From DATGIQ01 sp035295665 (GTDB taxonomy: Bacteria; Planctomycetota; Planctomycetia; Gemmatales; Gemmataceae): DNA of 5,327 nucleotides. Below are positions 1 to 5,327 of this stretch, one piece after another; the stretch's first letter is position 1, and each line of letters begins with the position of its first letter. The stretch is from positions 1-5,327 of the forward strand of contig DATGIQ010000695.1 in assembly GCA_035295665.1 (NCBI GenBank). Direction: 5' to 3'. The translations under genes were made by a program, and so were the position numbers. The notes beneath the pieces were generated by a model, which saw only the letters and a list, made by a program, of their open reading frames with translations, was not told the origin of the DNA and ran no database searches.

Positions 1-92
1 CGTCCGCAGGCAAATGAATGCGAATCAAGGGTCTGTTCCGGTTAAAGATCGGGCGAGCTTCCCAGCACTTAGATACCGGACACCCTTAAAAG

Positions 93-150
93 GATTCTGA
101 ATCAGACACCGCTTCCAGCGGTCTTGCTGCGCAGCGTGGAAGTCTTCCAC
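93..150. repeat. Run of four consecutive small palindromes
   Basis: Four dyads follow one another almost without gaps. They are GATTC-T-GAATC at 93-103, ACCGC-TTCCA-GCGGT at 108-122, GCTGC-GCAGC at 126-135, and GTGGAAG-T-CTTCCAC at 136-150. A further one, TCGGGA/TCCCGA with an 8-base loop, lies at 186-205. Single 5-base dyads are common by chance, but this spacing, ending in a perfect 7+1+7 dyad, is denser than expected. Possible readings are a cluster of protein binding sites, a structured RNA or a recombination site. Nothing in the sequence chooses between them. Confidence 0.4.
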
Positions 151-712
151 AAACTCCAACTCACCTGAGGGCCTGCATCATGAAGTCGGGATCCGGATGT
201 CCCGATCCGCGTTGGCGCCGCACCAAGAAAGGACCAGCACAAGATGCCGAAACCAACAATCGAATGCCGTGCCAGCCGCAGCCCGCGCGGATACACACAT
301 AGTCCGCCTACGTATCTGCACAACGGCTACTCACAAATTGGCCAAGAATCACGCTTGCTTTGGGCCTAGAGTGATTTGGCAACCGGACTAATTGGCAAAC
401 AGCGTGAGCACGAAAAGCCCCTTGTTGGCGATTCTGGCCCCGGATGTTGGCGAGTCGCTCAGTTAGAAGCATCTGGGGGAGCATGTGTCGTGGGTTTCGG
501 CCCCAAGTCCCTGTCTGGAATACCGTGCGCATGGCCAAGATTGTTCCTCAAGCTGCGTGCCGCGGGCGAAACGGTCCGGGACGAGGAGTTAGAAGGTGTC
601 CTTGCGGGGAGCCTGCGAAGCCTGAAGCGCTGAGGCCGGGCTGGACGCAGGGCAGGTTGGCGCGAGCGGATCCCGTGCATCCTTTGCGGGGGGAGGGGCT
701 TAGCGAATGGGC

Positions 713-777
713 ATCACGTCCGAGGCTCAGGGGCCGATAGCACCTGAGGTGGAGTTTCGTTCGTTCTCCAACGTGAT
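713..777. repeat. Nested inverted repeats
   Basis: An outer pair ATCACGT (713-719) and ACGTGAT (771-777) encloses an inner pair CTCAGG (726-731) and CCTGAG (743-748). The right inner arm is itself part of the dyad CACCT-G-AGGTG at 741-751. All arms are perfect, although the outer loop is long. This could fold as a branched RNA or be a group of operator sites upstream of the sigma factor gene. It could also be chance in GC-rich DNA. Confidence 0.3.
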
Positions 778-887
778 CAGACCCTGAGTCGCAGCGCCGC
801 TTGAACATTTTTTGCGCCATCACTTGTCCCCTTTCCGGCGCGAACGGGCATTCCCCTAACAGACAAGCGTTTGCTCCTGTCGCCTGC

Positions 888-916
888 GGCTCAGGGCCCC
901 CTCCTCGGTCTGAGCC
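888..916. repeat. Perfect 7-bp inverted repeat upstream of the candidate promoter
   Basis: GGCTCAG (888-894) and CTGAGCC (910-916) are perfect inverted arms separated by 15 bases. They end 15 bases before the proposed -35 box, where an activator or autoregulator could bind. There is no T-run, so it is not a recognisable terminator. A 7-bp match with a free loop length is expected several times by chance in a window of this size, so the case rests only on position. Confidence 0.25.
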
Positions 917-931
917 CGGGTCGCGACAGCG

Positions 932-961
932 TTGCCGAGCCATAGGACCGGCGCTTACAAT
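932..961 (+). promoter_or_regulatory. Candidate sigma-70-type promoter of the sigma/kinase operon
   Basis: A -35-like TTGCCG (932-937) and a -10-like TACAAT (956-961, five of six matches to TATAAT) are separated by 18 bases. Transcription would start near 967-969, giving a leader of about 40 bases before the sigma factor start. The -35 box is weak. Planctomycetal promoters are not well enough known to score this with confidence, and the gene might instead be read by its own ECF product from another site. Confidence 0.35.
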
Positions 962-1009
962 CAGGGCTGCTTCTGCCTCGACCGGAATCCATATGCGAGG
1001 GCCATGCCG

Positions 1010-1609
1010 ATGCCGCCCAGGGGATCCGTTACCCACCTGCTCCAGCAATTGCAGGCCGGCAACCGGGCCGCCGTCCAACCGTTGTGGGAGCGGTACTTCC
1101 GCCGACTGGTGGGACTGGCTCGGACCAAGCTCCGGGGCGATCTCCGAGCAATCGCGGACGAAGAGGATGTGGCCCTGAGCGCTTTCGACAGCTTCTGCCG
1201 CAACGCGGAGCGGGGCTGCTTTCCGCAGCTGGCCGACCGCGACGGCCTGTGGCGGCTACTGATGGTCCTCACCGCCTGCAAGGCCGCGCACGTGGCCCGT
1301 GACCAGGGTCGGCAGAAACGTGGGGGCGACGGGCGGCCTGCTGCTGAGGCGTTGGGGAGCGGAGACGATGAAGCGTCGGTTGTGGGTCAGGTGCTCAGCC
1401 GCGAGCCCGACCCGGCCTTCGCGGCGCAAATGGCGGAAGAATATCGGAGACTGCTGGCTCGCCTGCAGGACCGCGAACTGGAGATGGTCGCCGTGTGGCG
1501 CATGGAGGGATACACGCTGGAGGAAATCGCCGAGCGTCTCCGATGTGTGCCTCGCTCGGTCAAACGCAAGCTGCGCTTGATCCGCGACCTCTGGGAGGGG
1601 GAGGTATGA
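1010..1609 (+). CDS. Planctomycetal ECF-family RNA polymerase sigma factor
   Basis: This 199-residue protein would bind core RNA polymerase and direct it to a small regulon. Sigma region 2 spans roughly residues 7-95, with core-binding region 2.2 around DEEDVALSAFDSFC (50-63). A variable linker rich in Gly, Asp and Arg covers about 98-130. Region 4 spans about 135-195, and its helix-turn-helix (EGYTLEEIAERL then RSVKRKLRLIR, about 166-192) would read the -35 element. Length and wording match the Sigma70_ECF type common in planctomycetes. ATG codons stand at 1004 and 1010; I chose 1010 because GAGGG at 997-1001 lies 8 bases before it, against only 2 bases for 1004. An in-frame TTG at 932 would add residues unlike the family. 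The stop overlaps the kinase start as ATGA, which implies coupled translation. There is no adjacent anti-sigma gene, so the neighbouring kinase is the likely controller (inference). Confidence 0.93.
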   Translation: MPPRGSVTHLLQQLQAGNRAAVQPLWERYFRRLVGLARTKLRGDLRAIADEEDVALSAFDSFCRNAERGCFPQLADRDGLWRLLMVLTACKAAHVARDQGRQKRGGDGRPAAEALGSGDDEASVVGQVLSREPDPAFAAQMAEEYRRLLARLQDRELEMVAVWRMEGYTLEEIAERLRCVPRSVKRKLRLIRDLWEGEV

Positions 1610-3159
1610 ATCATCCTTCACAAACAGAAAACGGGCGGCTGCCCCAGGAGTTGGGCCGGCGCGTGGATGAGGCGTGCAACCGTTTTGAAGCCGCCTGGCG
1701 GTCCGGTGGCTCTCCCTGCATCGAAGACCATGCCGCCGACTGGCAGGGAGCCGACCGCGCCGCACTGCTGCGCGAGCTCGTGCCCCTGGACGCTGACTAC
1801 CGCCGTGCCCGCGGCGAAGCCGTGCGGATCGAAGACTACCTGAGCCGCTTCCCCGAAATCGACGCCAACTGGATGACAGTCGACAGATCGGCTCCCTGCG
1901 AGCAATTTGTTGCTCGCCCCGCCATCACATCCCAGCCCGACTCGAACCCAGGCACGTCCCCAGGTGGCGGCGTCGTCCGGGCCTTATCAGCCAACATGCC
2001 CGAGGCGCCGTGCGTTTGTCTACGCGATCCCCACGAGGAAGCGCTGACGCCGGTCGTGCTCCCCAGCTCCGAGAACATGCCTGGCGCTCAGGACGCTTCC
2101 GGCCGGCTGCTGCTGCACGGCGAGATCGCGCGCGGCGGTATGGGCGCTATTCTGAAAGGCCGCGACATCGACCTGGGTCGTGACATCGCCGTCAAGGTGT
2201 TGCTGGCGACCCACCAGGGCAAGACTGAGCTCGTGCAGCGTTTCGTCGAAGAGGCGCAGATCGCCGGCCAGTTGCAGCATCCCGGCATCGTTCCCGTCTA
2301 CGAGCTGGGGCTCTTTGCCGACCGCCGGCCGTACTTCGCCATGAAGCTGGTCAAAGGCAAGACGCTCGCGGCACTGTTGGCGGCGCGGAAAGACCCGGCC
2401 GAGGACCTTCCCAAGTTCGTAGGTGTGTTCGCTCAGGTGTGCCAGACGCTGGCTTACGCGCACGCACGCGGCGTGATCCATCGTGACCTGAAGCCAGCCA
2501 ATGTGATGGTGGGGGCGTTCGGCGAGGTGCAGGTGATGGACTGGGGCCTGGCTAAGGTGCTGGCCGAGGGAGGCGTGGCCGACGAGCACAAGGCGCAGCA
2601 GCACCAGACGGTGAATGTCATCCGCACGCAGCGGAGCGTGGGTTCGTCGGGTACGCCGCAGGCCGGCTCGGACACCCAGGCAGGCACGGTGCTGGGCACA
2701 CCGGCGTACATGGCACCTGAGCAAGCTCGCGGCGAAGTGGAGCTCGTTGACGAGCGGGCCGACGTGTTTGGGCTGGGGGCCATGCTCTGTGAGATCCTGA
2801 CTGGAAAGCCGCCGTTTTCCGGCAAGAACGCGGAGGCCATGCGCAAAGCCCAGATGGCGAGTCTCGACGATGCCGACTCTCGATTGCTCAACTGCGAGAC
2901 CGACGGGGAGTTAATCAGTCTGGCGCAGCGCTGCCTGGCGGCGGAGCCGCGGGAGCGGCCGCGGGACGCCGGCCGAGTGGCCGAGGCAGTGACCGCCTAC
3001 CAGCATTCGGTAGCGGAGCGACTGCGGCTGGCGGAGCTGGCGCAGGCCGCCGAGGCCGCGCGGGCTGAGGAGGCGCGAGCCACCGCCGCCGAGGCGCAGG
3101 CTAAGGCGCAGGCCGAGATACGCTCATGCCCACAACAACCTCGGGCTCGCCCTGTATGA
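1606..3159 (+). CDS. Hanks-type Ser/Thr protein kinase, C-terminus lost to a frameshift
   Basis: This 517-residue kinase would transfer phosphate from ATP to Ser/Thr of partner proteins. Residues 1-90 are the planctomycetal lead-in (DEACNRFEAAWRSG, RAALLRELVPLD, RIEDYLSRFPEI). Residues 90-165 are a Pro/Ser-rich linker. The catalytic domain (about 168-465) has the Gly loop GEIARGGMG (172-180), Lys197 in IAVKV, Glu216 of helix C, IHRDLKPAN (291-299), DWG in place of DFG (312-314, common in planctomycetes), GTPAYMAPEQ (364-373), DVFGLG (386-391) and the terminal ERP Arg (451). All catalytic residues are present, so it should be active. Residues 466-506 are an Ala/Glu/Arg-rich coiled coil. The last dozen residues (SCPQQPRARPV) are an out-of-frame reading of a TPR. 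No membrane segment is present, although such kinases usually have one after the coiled coil. The start overlaps the sigma factor stop, with GGAGG 7 bases upstream. Confidence 0.92.
   Translation: MNHPSQTENGRLPQELGRRVDEACNRFEAAWRSGGSPCIEDHAADWQGADRAALLRELVPLDADYRRARGEAVRIEDYLSRFPEIDANWMTVDRSAPCEQFVARPAITSQPDSNPGTSPGGGVVRALSANMPEAPCVCLRDPHEEALTPVVLPSSENMPGAQDASGRLLLHGEIARGGMGAILKGRDIDLGRDIAVKVLLATHQGKTELVQRFVEEAQIAGQLQHPGIVPVYELGLFADRRPYFAMKLVKGKTLAALLAARKDPAEDLPKFVGVFAQVCQTLAYAHARGVIHRDLKPANVMVGAFGEVQVMDWGLAKVLAEGGVADEHKAQQHQTVNVIRTQRSVGSSGTPQAGSDTQAGTVLGTPAYMAPEQARGEVELVDERADVFGLGAMLCEILTGKPPFSGKNAEAMRKAQMASLDDADSRLLNCETDGELISLAQRCLAAEPRERPRDAGRVAEAVTAYQHSVAERLRLAELAQAAEAARAEEARATAAEAQAKAQAEIRSCPQQPRARPV
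3108..3124 (+). other. Frameshift or deletion junction between kinase and TPR frames
   Basis: Up to about 3117 the kinase frame reads as a normal coiled coil (AEAQAKAQAEI). From 3119 the +1 frame reads YAHAHNNLGLALYD, a textbook TPR first helix, while the kinase frame turns into a Pro/Arg-rich tail and stops at 3157-3159. The homology therefore changes frame within a few codons, about 40 bases before the TTG that would start the downstream frame. The missing transmembrane segment suggests that a larger piece was deleted here, not only one base. No classical slippery heptamer or +1 shift site is visible, so programmed frameshifting is unlikely. Confidence 0.7.
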
Positions 3160-3160
3160 C

Positions 3161-3991
3161 TTGAACCAGCTGGACGAGGCGATCGCGGCTTACCGCCGGG
3201 CCCTGGATCTCGACCCCAACCACACCCTGGCCCACTTCAACCTCGGCAACGCCCTGCGGAATAAGGGACGGCTCGACGAAGCGATCGAGGAGTATCGTGC
3301 AGCCATCGGGCTGAAGCCGGACTACGCCGAAGTGCATTGCAACCTGGGGCTCCTGCTCCAGCAGCAGGGGAAGTATGCCGAAGGACTGGCCGAGCTGCGG
3401 CAGGGCCATGAAGATGGTTGCATGCAACCGGGCTGGCGCTACCCCTCTGCCCAGTGGGTCAAGGAGGCCGAGCGTGATCTTGAATTGGAACGCCGATTAC
3501 CCGAAATCCTGAACAGCAAAGCTCCACCCACCAATAATTCCGAGCGCTTGGCACTGGCGCGGATGTGTCTCGAGCATAAGAAATTCTGCGTTACCGCCGT
3601 CCGGTTCTACGAAGAGGCCTTCGCCGACGATCCCAAGCAAGCCGATGTCCACCGGTATAACGCCGCCTGCGCCGCCGCGTTGGCCGGGGTCGGCAAGACC
3701 AAGGACGACCCGCCCTCCGCCGAAGCGACCAAGGCCAAGCTGCGCGAACAGGCCCGTACCTGGCTCCGGGCCGACCTGGCAACTTACGCGAAACGCCTCG
3801 AAGGCGAAAACTCCCGATCAGCCAATCTGGTACAGCAGCGGCTCCGGCACTGGATGTCCGACCCCGACCTATTCGGCCTGCGCGACCCGGACGCTGTGAC
3901 CAAACTTCCGGTCGCGGAACAAGAAGCCTGCCAGAAGCTGTGGACCGAGGTCGAGGCATTGCTACAGAAGGCCCGGGAAAAGAGCAAATAG
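3161..3991 (+). CDS. TPR protein, probably the detached C-terminal half of the kinase
   Basis: The frame gives 276 residues from a TTG at 3161; homology begins earlier, near 3119. Counting from there, three 34-residue TPR units lie at 3122-3223, 3224-3325 and 3326-3427, with the pattern NLG-AL---G-LDEAI--YR-AI-L-P, and would form a protein-binding scaffold. The C-terminal region has GWRYPSAQWV (91-100), HRYNAACAAALAG (164-176), LREQARTWLRADL (194-206) and LRHWMSDPDLFGLRD (228-242), which I know from the ends of planctomycetal kinase/TPR proteins. No catalytic motif or signal peptide is seen. The TTG has no ribosome binding site, sits one base after the kinase stop and falls inside the first repeat. 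No ATG occurs in frame until 3422, by which point all three repeats have passed. It is either the broken tail of the kinase gene or is made by termination-reinitiation. The frame is intact for its full length, so any lesion is recent, tolerated or a sequencing error. Confidence 0.75.
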   Translation: MNQLDEAIAAYRRALDLDPNHTLAHFNLGNALRNKGRLDEAIEEYRAAIGLKPDYAEVHCNLGLLLQQQGKYAEGLAELRQGHEDGCMQPGWRYPSAQWVKEAERDLELERRLPEILNSKAPPTNNSERLALARMCLEHKKFCVTAVRFYEEAFADDPKQADVHRYNAACAAALAGVGKTKDDPPSAEATKAKLREQARTWLRADLATYAKRLEGENSRSANLVQQRLRHWMSDPDLFGLRDPDAVTKLPVAEQEACQKLWTEVEALLQKAREKSK

Positions 3992-4040
3992 CTAGCAAAC
4001 TCTGCGGACAGTCCCGGGCCGCGTACTCCCCTGTAGGAAT

Positions 4041-4075
4041 ACGTGGCTCAAAGGCAGCCGTTTACGGCTCCACGT
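4041..4075 (+). repeat. Two-part hairpin between the TPR gene and the secreted-protein gene
   Basis: ACGTGG (4041-4046) pairs with CCACGT (4070-4075), and inside it AGCCGT (4056-4061) pairs with ACGGCT (4064-4069) around a two-base turn. The right-hand arms are contiguous and the left-hand arms are separated by 9 bases, giving a 12-bp stem with one large bulge. No T-run follows, so it is not a standard intrinsic terminator. It could slow polymerase, protect an mRNA end or serve as an operator for the gene at 4155. Confidence 0.4.
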
Positions 4076-4154
4076 CGACCTGGCGCTCGGCCCGCGCGCT
4101 GGGAACGCTGGCACCGTCGTTACAACGCAGGCCAACCCATGACAGGAGAACAAA

Positions 4155-4910
4155 ATGTTTGCGAGACTCGCCGGCTGGGTTACATGCCTTATGGTGATGC
4201 ACCTCATTGGGACGCCCGCGCAAGCAGGTCCGCCTGCCGACATCCGCGGGCTGGATTTCGCCACACCGCCTGGCGGCGCCTACCAGGGGATCGAAATCTT
4301 CGGCGGACTTCTCCGCACGTCTCTTGGCGATCTACCCGCCAGCACCAATTCGAACGGGGGCGCGACGATGTTCGACGGGACCATTCCCAACACGTTTCAG
4401 GTGATCGCTGACCCGGCAGCTCCTGATGACCCCACGCAAATCCACATTCTGACTCGGTTCACAACGGGGGCGAGCAGACAGTTCGGACGGGTGGGGCCCT
4501 TGTTCTGGGAACTGGCTGGGACTTACGATCCCACGACCGGTACGGTCAGCGCTTCCGGATCTCAGACCGGCGTAATCACCTTCTACTCGGCATCACCGTC
4601 CGATCCGCTCGGATTTCCCATCGGGGATGTTGAGCTCCTTCTCCAGGTGACCGACCCGAGCTATAGCCTGAATGGAGTTGCATCAGTGGCGAACGATGGC
4701 ACGATCACGATCACGGGCACAGATCCTGCCGTCCCTGCTGGAGGACCCGGAACGAACATCACCTTCACGAACAACACGCTGGGCGACTTCCAAGTGCTCT
4801 TCACGCCCGCCGGCGACCTCGATCCCAATGACGCGATTCTGGCCTTTCCTATCCTGCCCGGTTCCGAGTACGCAGGCTTCTACAACTGGACGGCGATCGC
4901 TGCGCCGTGA
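4155..4910 (+). CDS. Secreted protein of unknown function
   Basis: I do not recognise this 251-residue protein. Residues 1-24 form a signal peptide: basic start (MFAR), hydrophobic core (LAGWVTCLMVMHLIG), then PAQA before Gly25, a good signal peptidase I site. No lipobox, transmembrane anchor, PEP-CTERM tail or sortase signal is seen, so the product should be released into the periplasm or outside. The mature part has no cysteine and is rich in Gly, Thr, Pro, Ser and Asp with alternating hydrophobic stretches (GTYDPTTGTVSASGSQTG, VANDGTITITGTDP, GTNITFTNNTLGDF), which suggests a beta-sandwich extracellular domain. Its only Cys (residue 11) is in the signal peptide. The ATG has AGGAGA at 4144-4149, 5 bases upstream, making this the clearest ribosome binding site of the window. 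It lies 163 bases after the TPR frame and is probably transcribed separately. A role as sigma regulon target or surface protein is only a guess. Confidence 0.82.
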   Translation: MFARLAGWVTCLMVMHLIGTPAQAGPPADIRGLDFATPPGGAYQGIEIFGGLLRTSLGDLPASTNSNGGATMFDGTIPNTFQVIADPAAPDDPTQIHILTRFTTGASRQFGRVGPLFWELAGTYDPTTGTVSASGSQTGVITFYSASPSDPLGFPIGDVELLLQVTDPSYSLNGVASVANDGTITITGTDPAVPAGGPGTNITFTNNTLGDFQVLFTPAGDLDPNDAILAFPILPGSEYAGFYNWTAIAAP

Positions 4911-5112
4911 GCAGGGTTTTGGAACCGTGAACCACGGATGATAAAGGCGAGGATTGCACAACCCCAATCGATTAGGGCGGTGCATTCCTCGTCCTTGACC
5001 GGCCACGTAGTGTCGAAGTGTGCCGAAAGGTTGGTCCCGGCGCTTTATCCAAAGCAGCGACCTAAGGCACAAGGGACCATTGCTCTACTTCAATGCTTCG
5101 GTTTTCTCGATG
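4911..5112. other. Gene-free tail after the secreted-protein gene
   Basis: No convincing gene lies here. A small dyad CCGTG-AAC-CACGG at 4925-4937 follows the stop codon by 14 bases. It has a T-run before it (TTTT, 4917-4920) but none after, so it is at best a weak terminator. Open frames on both strands have no recognisable motif and no ribosome binding site that I can see. Confidence 0.5.
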
Positions 5113-5220
5113 CTATGGAAGTTCCGCTTTGCTGCATCTCATCAGTGCGCGCCGCAATTCGGCGGTGGGCGCTGGTCGCTTTCCGCCTGGGACTGCTTTC
5201 TTGCGCTGGCGTCTGGGCAT
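5113..5220 (-). pseudogene. Possible truncated gene start on the minus strand
   Basis: Read on the minus strand, an ATG at 5220-5218 is preceded by AAGGGAG (complement of 5229-5235) with an ideal 8-base spacer. It opens a 35-residue frame: a basic, Pro-rich start (MPRRQRKKAVPGGKRP) followed by TAELRRALMRCSKAEL and a stop. The second part resembles the N-terminal helix of uncharacterised planctomycetal proteins in which a KAEL/KxEL motif leads on into a longer helical domain. Here that domain is absent in all minus-strand frames. It could be the stump of a gene cut by a deletion, a small real protein, or chance. The same frame stays open to the right edge of the window, so a longer gene entering from there is also possible. 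Confidence 0.25.
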
Positions 5221-5327
5221 GGCTTCGACTCCCTTGGTGCTTCCGCTCTGTCCTGCGACTGGATCAAGACTGCCCGGTAGTTCCAGGGCATCCACAGCTC
5301 CGGTCTGACCGCAACTTGCTCGACGTG

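Larger units (their letters stand above)
1..931. other. Gene-free region rich in short dyads
   Basis: No reading frame on either strand looks like a protein here. The open frames are short, overlap one another, mostly begin at weak starts without a ribosome binding site, and contain no family motif. The longest, on the minus strand at 548-1078, runs into the sigma factor gene and is Arg/Gly/Pro-rich in the way expected from GC-rich noncoding DNA. The stretch does hold many short inverted repeats, listed separately. It could be the upstream regulatory region of the sigma/kinase operon together with decayed sequence. I cannot exclude the far end of a gene lying left of the window. Confidence 0.55.

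Noticed and set aside
376..740. Two overlapping plus-strand open frames of 85 and 98 codons
   Set aside because: Neither has a convincing start with a ribosome binding site, neither shows a family motif, and they overlap each other in different frames.
162..749. Nine-base direct repeat CACCTGAGG at 162-170 and 741-749
   Set aside because: Two copies of nine bases nearly 600 bases apart are not unusual, and nothing links the flanks.
791..813. Intrinsic terminator suggested by TTTTTT at 808-813
   Set aside because: The bases before it (GCAGCGCCGC) form no stable stem adjacent to the T-run, and there is no gene upstream to terminate.
548..1078. 176-codon open frame on the minus strand
   Set aside because: Composition is that of GC-rich noncoding DNA. 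It shows no domain or motif and overlaps the start of the well-supported sigma factor gene on the other strand.
1495..1605. Upstream extension of the kinase frame to 1495
   Set aside because: It would sit deep inside the sigma factor region 4. The ATG at 1606 has a strong ribosome binding site and the family-like N-terminus.
2020..2724. 234-codon minus-strand frame opposite the kinase
   Set aside because: It lies fully opposite the catalytic domain, is rich in His/Arg/Leu as expected for a shadow of GC-rich coding DNA, and has no motif.
3100..3160. Programmed ribosomal frameshift joining kinase and TPR
   Set aside because: No slippery heptamer, no CTT/CCC-TGA type +1 site and no obvious stimulatory structure were seen; a mutation or sequencing error is simpler.
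4683..5072. 129-codon minus-strand frame across the end of the secreted-protein gene
   Set aside because: Its 3' half is a shadow of the secreted-protein gene and its 5' half has no motif or ribosome binding site.

Overview
The window reads as chromosomal DNA from a member of the Planctomycetota, most like the Gemmatales/Isosphaerales side of the phylum. It is GC-rich, and three things point there. The first is an ECF sigma factor whose region 2 carries the wording DEEDVALSAFDSFCRNAE. The second is a Hanks-type Ser/Thr kinase with the N-terminal lead-in that planctomycetal kinases share. The third is a TPR protein with a C-terminal region (GWRYPSAQWV ... HRYNAACAAALAG ... LRHWMSDPDL) that I know only from planctomycetal kinase/TPR proteins. 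Assignment below phylum is a guess.

Layout, left to right. Positions 1-1000 hold no gene I can support. They do contain an unusual density of short dyads (especially 93-219) and a plausible sigma-70-type promoter at 932-961. Positions 1010-1609 encode the ECF sigma factor. It overlaps by four bases (ATGA) the kinase gene at 1606-3159. One base after the kinase stop, a 276-codon TPR frame begins at a TTG (3161-3991). A 163-base gap with a hairpin follows, then a secreted protein of unknown function with its own strong ribosome binding site (4155-4910). Positions 4911-5327 have no complete gene, but may hold the truncated start of a minus-strand gene (5113-5220).

The central observation is that the kinase and the TPR frame look like one ancestral gene broken by a frameshift. 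TPR homology starts at about 3119-3122 in the +1 frame, before the kinase stop at 3157-3159 and before the TTG. The transmembrane segment expected between kinase and repeats in this architecture is missing. The simplest reading is a deletion plus frameshift, or a sequencing error for the shift alone. The two halves may still be made separately by termination-reinitiation.

Functionally, sigma factor and kinase form a known kind of planctomycetal pair: an ECF sigma factor with no anti-sigma gene beside it, next to a Ser/Thr kinase that probably controls it or shares its pathway. The TPR part would supply protein-protein contacts. The secreted protein could be a target or an unrelated neighbour; the sequence does not decide. 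I see no mobile element, CRISPR array, tRNA or rRNA. The module is a variant of a known type rather than a clearly new system.
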